Shown here: one piece after another, positions 8,091-15,300 of the stretch | Numbering within the stretch: the first letter of the stretch is position 1 | Layout: every line of letters begins with the position of its first letter | Assembly: GCA_031269415.1 (NCBI GenBank) | Contig: JAISZF010000204.1 | Span: 1-21,342 of the forward strand | Source of the DNA: Clostridiales bacterium | GTDB taxonomy: Bacteria > Bacillota > Clostridia > Lachnospirales > WQUN01 | Direction: 5' to 3' | Length of the DNA: 21,342 nucleotides | Notes under the pieces: generated by a model | The model's input: the letters and a program-made list of their open reading frames with translations, nothing else | Told to the model about the DNA's origin: nothing | The model's database searches: none | Position numbers and translations under genes: made by a program

Positions 8091-8708
8091 TTATTTAGGC
8101 GCGATAACCACGTTCCGGAACGGTTCGTCGCCCTCGCTGTATGTGGACACAAAACGGTTATTCTGCAAAGCGGCGTGAATAATCCGGCGCTCGTAAGGGG
8201 TCATGGGTTCCAATACCACATTCTTGCGAGTGGCCTTTACCTTCTTCGCCAGATTGACCGCGAGCGATTCCAGTGTTTCCTTACGGCGCTGCCTGTAATT
8301 CTCCGTGTCCAGCGTTACGCTGATATATGGCGCGTTTCCTTTGTTTACCACCAAATTGACCAGATACTGCAGCGAATCCAGCGTCTGTCCGCGCTTGCCG
8401 ATCAGTATGCCCATGCCGTCGCCGGTCAGATTAACCAGAAGTTGTTTATCTTTAAGCGAGGTAGTAACCGTAAGTGGCAGATTCATTGCCGCCGTAACCT
8501 CACGCAGAAACTGCTTCGCCCTTTTTTCAGGATCAAATTTCACCTTAACAAGTACCCTGGCAGGTTTGCTTCCAATGCCGAAAAGGCCCTTGGAGCCCGC
8601 GTCAAGCACCGTCACATCGACTTCGTCGCGGCTGACGCGTAGGAACTTAAGAGCGTCGTTCACCGCGTCGTCAGCGGTTTTGCCTGACCTTTCAATGCTA
8701 TCCAACAT
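8091..8708 (-). CDS. jag: RNA-binding protein Jag/KhpB (SpoIIIJ-associated)
   Basis: This 205-aa protein has the three-part Jag/KhpB structure. The Jag N-terminal domain (about 1-50) has GSKGLFGIGSKPA. The KH domain has its GKRG loop at 104-107 (GILIGKRGQTLDSLQYLVN). The C-terminal R3H domain has R174 and H178 (PYERRIIHAAL). KhpB binds RNA with KhpA and affects cell elongation and division in streptococci; in Bacillus the gene sits next to spoIIIJ. A linker of about 40 aa joins the Jag_N and KH domains. The ATG at 8708 has AGGAGG upstream (8726-8721), but the 12-nt spacer is longer than usual. It lies between yidC and mnmE in the same operon, with 6 nt to mnmE. Confidence 0.95.
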   Translation of the reverse strand: MLDSIERSGKTADDAVNDALKFLRVSRDEVDVTVLDAGSKGLFGIGSKPARVLVKVKFDPEKRAKQFLREVTAAMNLPLTVTTSLKDKQLLVNLTGDGMGILIGKRGQTLDSLQYLVNLVVNKGNAPYISVTLDTENYRQRRKETLESLAVNLAKKVKATRKNVVLEPMTPYERRIIHAALQNNRFVSTYSEGDEPFRNVVIAPK

Positions 8709-8746
8709 GCTGCTTATTATCCTCCTACCTAAAAATAGAAACCATA

Positions 8747-9862
8747 TTATCTGCCGGTGGGTTTATCTTTTTGAGCCGCCGCGCTTACCGCGTATCTCCT
8801 ATTCATAATCCATTGCTGAATGACTTGGAACACACTGCTGGTAATCCAATATATACCCACGCCAACCGGCGCGGTTACTGTAAAGAACCCCATCATCAGC
8901 GGCATTATAATCATCATAACCTTCTGCTGCATGGCCGCGTTTCCGTCTTTATTGGCTTGCGAGGTCATCTTTGTGCTGAGCCATGAAGACAATACTGTTG
9001 TAAGTACGGTAAGGATCGGAATCACAATGCCGGGGAACAGCCATCCGGCGTTGTTCAGCATATTCAGCCCGAAAAACATCTCAATATTGTTTTTTTGCTG
9101 ATACAGGGCGGTTATAGCGGTCAATTGCTCGGGAGTCGCGAGTTCGTTTACGCCCGGTATACCGGCTACTCCGTTGAACACCGCCGCCCAGTCCGTTTCG
9201 GTAAGGCGGTTAATTATCTTAATCAAGTTGGAACGGGCGGCCTCCTCGCCGAAGCCTTGAATCGCGCCCGCGGCGAACTGTTCGGGTACCTGCGATGTCG
9301 GTATGAATTGAAACGGCTGCATATTGCTCGGCACATGAGGCATACCGACATGTATGAAAAGTTTCACCCACTGCTGATAGTCGCCTATAGGCGGTATCTT
9401 ATCCAGCAGACCGGATATCTGCGTCGCCAGGCCCTCATACACACCCCTCAACTTGGCTATGTATAAAAACGACTGGTTCATCAGATAAGTGAGCGCGAAG
9501 AATATGGGCATCTGTATAAGGAGGGGCAGGCAGCCCCCGAAAGGCGACACCTTATTTTTGGTATAAAGGGCCTGCATCTCGGCGTTCATTTTCTTCTGGA
9601 TCTCAACATCCTTGGAGTCGCCGTATTTTTTGCGTATCTTGTCTATCTCGGGCGTAAGTTTCTGCATCGCCATCATGGATTTTTGAGATTTAAAAGCCAG
9701 GGGCAGCATAAGGAAACGAATTATAATCGTTAATAAAATTATGGATATACCCAGGGAATTTTTCTCTGTAAATTGATAGACGAAATTAAACACAAAGTCG
9801 ATAATCCAGCCCATAAACCTGGCTATAGGGCCTACGATAAAACCTGGGTCATTCTGAATCAA
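8747..9862 (-). CDS. yidC: Membrane protein insertase YidC/Oxa1 family
   Basis: This 371-aa Gram-positive-type YidC inserts and folds membrane proteins with or without SecYEG. Segments read as an N-terminal amphipathic/membrane region (about 13-32), a first core TM (37-57) with the conserved groove arginine R49 (ILLTIIIRFLMLPLAF), the charged cytoplasmic hairpin KSMMAMQKLTPEIDKIRKKYGD, TM2 (108-130, FGGCLPLLIQMPIFFALTYLM), and three further segments in about 262-345 (VGVGIYWITSSVFQVIQQWI). The loop between TM2 and TM3 is about 125 residues, much longer than in Bacillus SpoIIIJ. No lipobox or cleavable signal is seen. The start is TTG (9862-9860) with GGGAGG about 7 nt upstream. It sits between yidD and jag as in other oriC clusters. 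Confidence 0.96.
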   Translation of the reverse strand: MIQNDPGFIVGPIARFMGWIIDFVFNFVYQFTEKNSLGISIILLTIIIRFLMLPLAFKSQKSMMAMQKLTPEIDKIRKKYGDSKDVEIQKKMNAEMQALYTKNKVSPFGGCLPLLIQMPIFFALTYLMNQSFLYIAKLRGVYEGLATQISGLLDKIPPIGDYQQWVKLFIHVGMPHVPSNMQPFQFIPTSQVPEQFAAGAIQGFGEEAARSNLIKIINRLTETDWAAVFNGVAGIPGVNELATPEQLTAITALYQQKNNIEMFFGLNMLNNAGWLFPGIVIPILTVLTTVLSSWLSTKMTSQANKDGNAAMQQKVMMIIMPLMMGFFTVTAPVGVGIYWITSSVFQVIQQWIMNRRYAVSAAAQKDKPTGR

Positions 9863-9907
9863 AAAAAGTCCTCCCTTTGGTCAGCCGTGTTCTTCTTTAC
9901 GCATAAG

Positions 9908-10117
9908 TTATGGAACCGGATCATATCCACCCTTACAAAACGGGTTGCAGCGAAGAATACGCTTAAACCCCATTACAAAACCCTTTCCCGCGCCGTAGCG
10001 CCTCAGCGCCTCATACATATATTCGGAGCAACTGGGCGTAAACCGGCAGGCGGGCGGCAGTATTCCCGAAATATACTTTCTGTAGAATGAAATCACAGAC
10101 ATCAAAAAGGCGGACAT
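9908..10117 (-). CDS. yidD: Membrane protein insertion efficiency factor YidD
   Basis: This is a small conserved YidD protein with SFYRKYISGILPPACRFTPSCSEY and the C-terminal RCNPFCKGGYDPVP, including the invariant cysteines. YidD is membrane associated and assists YidC-dependent insertion. I chose the ATG at 10117 (69 aa) because GAGGG precedes it by about 8 nt and the length fits the family. An ATG at 10132, overlapping the rnpA stop as TGATG, gives 74 aa and is also plausible. The frame stays open further into rnpA, but that part is not YidD-like. The gene lies between rnpA and yidC, as is typical. Confidence 0.92.
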   Translation of the reverse strand: MSAFLMSVISFYRKYISGILPPACRFTPSCSEYMYEALRRYGAGKGFVMGFKRILRCNPFCKGGYDPVP

Positions 10118-10131
10118 TTTCACATCCCTCA

Positions 10132-10470
10132 TCACAGGCGCAGGAGTCGCTGCCTCTTCATCAGAGTACAAACCGACGACCGGATATCCTCAAACGCGGC
10201 TCCGGCCGCGGAACTTCTGGCGACAAACACCAAATCGCAGCCGGGCGTCACAAGATCCTCTGATAAACGATACCCCTCGCGGATTAGTCTTGTTACGCGG
10301 CTGCGCGTTACGCTCTTGCCTACTTTCCGGCTGACCGAAATGCCCAGCTTGTTTTTATCCGTTTCATTTTTTAGGGCGTACAAAACCAAAAACCTGTCGG
10401 CGCAGGATTTTCCGCCGCTGTACACCGCGCGGAACTGACAGGTCTTTTTCATGCTCTCGGTAAACTTCAT
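10132..10470 (-). CDS. rnpA: Ribonuclease P protein component
   Basis: This 112-aa protein is the basic protein subunit that helps the RNase P RNA cleave 5' leaders from pre-tRNAs. The N-terminus (KKTCQFRAVYSGGKSCADRFLVLYAL) and the central block LGISVSRKVGKSVTRSRVTRLIREGYR are diagnostic. The last segment is SDLVFVARSSAA-like with CDLVFVARSSAAGA. The normally conserved RNR signature reads RSR here. The ATG at 10470 lies 15 nt after rpmH and has only a weak ribosome site. The start MKFTESMKKTCQF matches the usual N-terminus in clostridial homologues. Confidence 0.94.
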   Translation of the reverse strand: MKFTESMKKTCQFRAVYSGGKSCADRFLVLYALKNETDKNKLGISVSRKVGKSVTRSRVTRLIREGYRLSEDLVTPGCDLVFVARSSAAGAAFEDIRSSVCTLMKRQRLLRL

Positions 10471-10485
10471 AGTCTTTGGCGACGG

Positions 10486-10620
10486 TTAAGCCGAAAGCAC
10501 CTTCCTGCCTTTTCTACGCCTGCGCAACAGTACCTTGCGGCCGTTGGACGTACTCATTCTTTTGCGGAACCCGTGTTCCACGCTTCTTTGACGCTTCTTG
10601 GGTTGAAATGTGCGCTTCAT
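10486..10620 (-). CDS. rpmH: 50S ribosomal protein L34
   Basis: This 44-aa gene encodes a protein that begins MKRTFQPKKRQRSVEHGFRK and continues RMSTSNGRKVLLRRRRKGRKVLSA, the highly conserved full-length L34. The ATG at 10620-10618 is preceded by a perfect AAGGAGGTG (10633-10625) with a 4-nt spacer. The TAA is at 10488-10486. It is the first gene of the minus-strand operon and is transcribed from the promoter at 10688-10716. Confidence 0.97.
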   Translation of the reverse strand: MKRTFQPKKRQRSVEHGFRKRMSTSNGRKVLLRRRRKGRKVLSA

Positions 10621-10687
10621 GCGGCACCTCCTTCTTAAACGCGAAAATACCCTGAACAGCGGTTTCTGTCAAATAGATACCTTGAGT

Positions 10688-10716
10688 ATTATATTAAATT
10701 AAATTCACGCAGTCAA
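10688..10716 (-). promoter_or_regulatory. Sigma-A promoter of the rpmH operon
   Basis: On the minus strand, -35 TTGACT (10716-10711, 5 of 6) is followed by a 17-nt AT-rich spacer and a perfect -10 TATAAT (10693-10688). The predicted start near 10681 gives a leader of about 60 nt before rpmH. No other strong promoter was seen further down the operon. Confidence 0.9.
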
Positions 10717-10740
10717 GCGAGGTTTGGAAAAGTTGTAAAG

Positions 10741-10851
10741 TTTCTGTCATAGATTATCACCTGGATAAATTATATAATCTATCCACATGCTGGCAAGTCA
10801 TTATTGTTTCTTGCCGAAAAATTATTAATAATATGGGGGATATAAACCAAT
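10741..10851. other. AT-rich intergenic segment with inverted repeats and DnaA-box-like sites
   Basis: The stretch 10621-10965 holds the rpmH ribosome site and promoter, and this AT-rich part. ATAGATTAT (10749-10757) and ATAATCTAT (10774-10782) form a 9-bp inverted repeat with a 16-nt spacer. Within or beside it, CTATCCACA (10779-10787) matches the DnaA box TTATCCACA at 8 of 9 positions, and the reverse complement of 10760-10768 (TTATCCAGG) matches at 7 of 9. A 12-bp perfect palindrome ATTATTAATAAT lies at 10821-10832. This is where oriC usually lies relative to rpmH, but two imperfect boxes do not prove an origin. Confidence 0.35.
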
Positions 10852-10989
10852 ATGCTTAGGTTTAAGCAAGCAAGCGCTGGCCAGTTTGACCGCACTGAAG
10901 ACACAACTTCATCCCAACGGCGATTAAACGGATGTGACTTTTCAATAACCAGCGAATCTATTTGAAAGTACACAACCACAATCGCGTGT

Positions 10990-11574
10990 TTGGCTGTTAA
11001 ACACGATGGGGCGCTGTGGGTTTGGGATCCCAGGACGGATGGCACGAGTGATGAGCCTATAACGATGTCCGACCGCACAAACCTGCTGAACAACGTGGCA
11101 AAGATACGTAAATTCAAGTTTATCGGACAAGCCGAGATGGTGAGCGGAGTAGTGTGGAGTGGTGAAGAAGCCTATATTATCCAGTCTGACGGAACTGTGT
11201 GGACTTTTTTCGACGAGTTAGAAAAAAATGACTCCAACGTCGCCGATGTATGGACAGGCTCACGATTCAGTTATCACTATATCTACGAGACCAACCGTAT
11301 CACTCTTTATAAAGATGGTGAGCTTAAGGATTCCAGCCTCGGATCGACAGACGGATATCTCGCCCTGAAAAGCAGGACACAGCTAACCGGCGTCGCGGAA
11401 TTTACCGTCAGCGATTTTTATGACTGCGCCGCGATTAAAACCGACGGCTCGCTATGGGTATGGGGACTTGACGGCGTCTGGGGGAATGATCCAGATGAGA
11501 TATTGCATAATTTAATTGGTCTTGATACATTAACACCCAAAAAAGTCCTCGACGGTATGGCCGTGGCGCAATAA
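10990..11574 (+). CDS. RCC1-like repeat protein fragment, probably a truncated gene
   Basis: Two stretches, LAVKHDGALWVWDP (near the start) and AAIKTDGSLWVWGLDGVWGN (about 150-169), match the beta-propeller blade pattern of RCC1-type repeats. The middle has a related AYIIQSDGTVWTFFDE. Such proteins in Clostridia are usually secreted or lipid-anchored and longer, but this one has no signal sequence. The nominal TTG start (10990) has no ribosome site. The same frame is open back to a TGA at 10963-10965. Beyond that TGA it is open again to an ATG at 10852 (37 codons). So the gene may be a remnant whose start was lost, or one with an in-frame nonsense codon. Function is unknown. A hairpin terminator follows the stop by 12 nt. 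Confidence 0.6.
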   Translation: MAVKHDGALWVWDPRTDGTSDEPITMSDRTNLLNNVAKIRKFKFIGQAEMVSGVVWSGEEAYIIQSDGTVWTFFDELEKNDSNVADVWTGSRFSYHYIYETNRITLYKDGELKDSSLGSTDGYLALKSRTQLTGVAEFTVSDFYDCAAIKTDGSLWVWGLDGVWGNDPDEILHNLIGLDTLTPKKVLDGMAVAQ

Positions 11575-11586
11575 CACAAATAAGCG

Positions 11587-11620
11587 GGGCGTTTATACGA
11601 TATACGTATAAACGCCCTTT
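11587..11620 (+). terminator. Intrinsic terminator after the RCC1-like gene
   Basis: GGGCGTTTATACG (11587-11599) pairs perfectly with CGTATAAACGCCC (11605-11617) around a 5-nt loop and is followed by TTTC. The T-run is short but the 13-bp stem is strong. It lies between the RCC1-like gene and the convergent 136-aa gene and may serve both. Confidence 0.7.
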
Positions 11621-11692
11621 CGTCATATGCCGCCGTAAAACTGTTATTTGCCCGCATGGCCGCGTTTTTAGGGTTATAAAGAAGTGATAAAA

Positions 11693-12103
11693 TCAACGAA
11701 AACTTATATGCTCGCGCCCCACAAACACCGACTTTGCCACAACAAGGTATTCCTGCCGCCGGGACAGGTAGTTGATAAAAAAACGAAAACCGGTGTCTTT
11801 CAATTCTGACAAAACGGCGTCGCCCTTTCCGTTGCTCATGATAAAACGCGTGACGCAGTCATAGCGCTTGGCAAGCATTTCAGTTACCGTTACTTCCTCG
11901 GCGTATAGTATATCAAGCCCCAGACAGCTTTCATCAATCTGGCTGAAGAATACGTCATCATAATAAATATCCTGGTACTCGCGCTCGGCGTATAATACTT
12001 TAATCCGCAGCCCGTCTCCGTTCGCGGTATTTCGTATCTTCCGAATCCGAACGTTGCCGTACAGCATACCCCAAGCGCTATAGCCAAAATTATTAATATT
12101 CAT
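11693..12103 (-). CDS. Hypothetical protein, 136 aa, divergent from the EssC-like gene
   Basis: I do not recognise this protein. It has no signal peptide or membrane helix, many aromatic residues, and looks beta-rich (MLYGNVRIRKIRN, LRIKVLYAEREYQDIYYDDVFF, FRFFINYLSRRQEYLVVAKSVFVG). The ATG at 12103 is preceded by GAGGAG only 2 nt away, a tight spacing. It converges on the RCC1-like fragment and diverges from the EssC-like gene across a 198-bp region. That region contains a tandem AACTATATC repeat (12153-12170) and the shared element at 12219-12270. Its position next to the secretion ATPase may mean a linked role, but nothing in the protein shows one. Confidence 0.65.
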   Translation of the reverse strand: MNINNFGYSAWGMLYGNVRIRKIRNTANGDGLRIKVLYAEREYQDIYYDDVFFSQIDESCLGLDILYAEEVTVTEMLAKRYDCVTRFIMSNGKGDAVLSELKDTGFRFFINYLSRRQEYLVVAKSVFVGREHISFR

Positions 12104-12218
12104 TTCTCCTCATCTCTCTCACCCATTTATAGAGTCTCCGCGCTCACACTAAAACTATATCAACTATATCAAATGTAAATAGTCTCAAACAGTCACCGAA
12201 TGCCACCTATTTATCGTC

Positions 12219-12270
12219 AAGGTTACTTTTGGACACTATTTGATTTTCGGCGCGTGTGTTAGCATGGAAT
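12219..12270 (+). promoter_or_regulatory. Shared upstream element, copy A (before the EssC-like gene)
   Basis: Box 1 (12219-12240) reads AAGGT-T-ACTTTTGGA-C-ACTATT. Exactly 18 nt later comes box 2, TTAGCATGGAAT (12259-12270), with GGCGCGT (12249-12255) between them. Copy B at 17990-18041 matches box 1 at 20 of 22 and box 2 at 9 of 12 positions with identical spacing. It lies 31 nt upstream of the EssC-like ATG, so it could be a promoter for an alternative sigma factor or an activator site. It does not fit the sigma-A consensus. Confidence 0.6.
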
Positions 12271-12301
12271 CGTGCTGGATAAAAAAAGAAAGGAGCTTAA
12301 C

Positions 12302-15300
12302 ATGAGTTGGTTAAGAATAAATTGCGCCGCAAACGGGCGAACCATTTCTTATCCGCTGGACACCGAGAAGCATGGAACGCATACCCTGTTTCCGCCGGGC
12401 TGTGACGCGAGTATGCGGATAGTCGTCGGGGAAAACGGCGTACACATAGACGGGGCGGCGAACTATCGTATAGGCGGCTCGCTCGCGCCAGGTTCTTACG
12501 CCGAGGTTCGCTTGGGGGAAACAAGCGCCATAGTGACGTCGACGGATACGGAAAACGGGTACGAAATGTATGATATTGCCGGAAAAGACGCGATCAGCGT
12601 GGGCTGCTCGGCGAATCACGATATCGTCTATACTTTGGAATCCAAGATAAGCCTTTCGCAGGAACCTTATTTAAAGATTCACAAGGAGCACTCAGAGACT
12701 AACCGCGCGTATATTGAAAACCTGTCGCGGATGGATATTGTGTATGTAAACGGTATTTTGGCCGGTAAGACAGCAGCGTTCAACTTTGGCGACGAGATCA
12801 GCCTGCTGGGACTTTCTATTGTATGTCTGGGCGCGGAAATAGCCGTGTCCAACCCCATGGGGTTCACGCGAGTCAACCTCAGAAAATCGGATCCGGTGAA
12901 ACGAATTTACGCCGATCAGCGCGCCGAAACGATATTTAAACGAACCACCCGTATATACAGCGCTCCCAAAATAGAAAAATACGTGATCGAACAGCCGGCG
13001 CAGCCAAATGTCACACAAAAACTGCCGGCCGCCCTCACGATAGGCCCTATGGTGACAATGGCCGTGTCCACGGCGGCAAGCCTGTCGATCAGCGTCGCGA
13101 GTTCCGGCGCGAACATCGCGAGCATGGTTATGGCTGGCAGTATGCTGGCCGGGATGCTGGTATGGCCGGCTGTATCCAGAAGGTATGAGCGAAGCGCGGA
13201 AAAACGCGCGGAAACGCTTAGGATCAGCCGATACGAAAATTATTTGACGTATACGGAAGAAAAGATCGCCGCCAATATCAAGGCGAACCTTATCGTACTC
13301 AACAGTTCTGGGGCATCTTCCACGAATGTTATCGAATGGATAGACAACAACGCCTTGCGGCGCGTATGGGAACGTTCCTATTATGACAGCGATTTCCTGT
13401 CCCTGCGGCTGGGAGTAGGCCGGATACAAAATCCTTCGGCGATAGAAGCGCCCCGGCCGAACTATCTGAACGTAGGCGATCCATTGATGGAAAAAGCCGG
13501 CGCCCTTCAAGAAAAATACAGGAATATCGACGGCGCTCCTTTTGCGCTGGATTTGAAAAAAAGCAACAGCGTAGGCATTATTGGTATGAAAGCTTTGAGC
13601 CGGGCATTGGCGGTGAGCATGGCGGTTCAACTGGCCGCGCTGCATGACAGCGCTGAATTAAAACTGGCTTTTGTCGTCGACAGTACGGTCAAAAGTGATT
13701 TCGATTGGATAAAGAAACTGCCGCACACGTGGAATGACGATATGAATTTCCGCTACATCGCTCAGACCAAAACTGAGGCCGCTGCTCTGTTCAGGAATTT
13801 GTTGGAGGAATTAGGGGGAAGAAACACAGTAAGCGGAGCTCTTACCGTGCCTGCCTATGTGCTTTTCATAATCGATAAAGATCTTATAGAGGATGTAAGC
13901 GTTTCCGGATTTGTGGCCGCCGACTTCGCCAAAACCGGTTTCGCCTCGATTTACGCATTTGAGGATATGGAAGACATTCCAAGCGGCTGTAAGAGTGTTA
14001 TTCAGGTACTCGCGGACAGAACAGCCTTGTATGACAGGGCAAGCGCGCGGCAGGGCTTTCAGCCCTTTGAGAAGGAAATCGTAAGTCCGGTCACGGCGGC
14101 GAAGTTCGGCGGGGTTATGTCCCTGTTCAGAACTGGAACGGGCAGAAAAAATATGGGCATTCCCGCGTCCCTGACATTTATGGATTTGTTCCGCGTGGGC
14201 AAGGTGGAGGACATTAATATTACGCACCGCTGGAACACGGCGGCGCCCCAGAAATCTCTGGCGGTTCCCATTGGCATAAAAGGCGGCGGCGACTATTTCT
14301 ATCTTGACATTCATGAGAAAGCGCATGGCTCCCACGGACTGATGGCCGGCACGACGGGGTCGGGCAAAAGCGAATGTATACAGGCCATTATTCTGTCGCT
14401 GGCCGTTCATTTTCACCCCGATGACGTATGCTTTGTATTGATCGACTTCAAAGGCGGAGGCATGGCAAACCTGTTTACAGGCATACCCCACCTTTCCGGC
14501 ACAATCACCAACCTGGGGAATCAGATCCGCCGTTCGATGATCTCGCTGGACGCCGAACTGAGCAAGCGCCAGCGCATGTTAAAAGAAGCCGGGGTCAATC
14601 ATATCGATAAGTATCAAAAGCTGTACAAAGAGGGCAAAGTCCAAGAACCCATGCCGCATATGGCGCTGATATCCGACGAGTTTGCGGAACTGAAAGCGCA
14701 GCAGCCCGACTTTATGGAAAAATTAAAATCAGCGGCGCGTATCGGCCGGTCGCTGGGCGTGCATTTGATCCTTGCCACTCAAAAACCCAGCGGCGTGGTG
14801 GACGATCAGATATGGAGCAATACACGTTTTCGAATCTGCCTGAAAGTAGCGGACAAAACGGACAGCAACGGCATGATAGACTCGCCGCTGGCCGCCGCGA
14901 TTACTCTGCCCGGTCGGGCGTACGTACAAGTGGGTTATAACGAGGTGTTCGAGCAGGTCCAGACGGCGTACACCGGTGCGGACTACATTCCCACGGAAGA
15001 ATACATCAACAGGGAAACGAGGGAGGTACAGCGAGTTGACTCCTGCGGACAGATCACGGCGCAAGCGTCTATAGCGGCGAAAGCCGTTCAAACACGGGAA
15101 AAATTGAATCAACTGGAAGCCGTGGTAAAATACATTGAACAGGTATCGCTTGAAAACAATATTAAACCGCGCCCCATCTGGCAGGATCCGCTTCCTCGAA
15201 TACTCGCACGGGAAGAATGCGATAAATACGCGGAAAAAACCGGTATGTCCATCACCGTGGGCTTGATAGACGATCCGGAGCTGCAGGTCTTTCACGCGAT

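Noticed and set aside
10118..10171. Longer YidD start inside rnpA
   Set aside because: The extra residues do not resemble YidD, and GAGGG fits the ATG at 10117.
10931..10942. A third copy of the shared element (GTGACTTTT near the RCC1-like gene)
   Set aside because: Only about 9 nt match box 1; the ACTATT part and box 2 at the right distance are missing.
12151..12175. Sigma-A promoter for the 136-aa gene using TATAGT
   Set aside because: TATAGT has no acceptable -35 at 16-18 nt; the nearest TTTACA or TTGAGA have wrong spacing.
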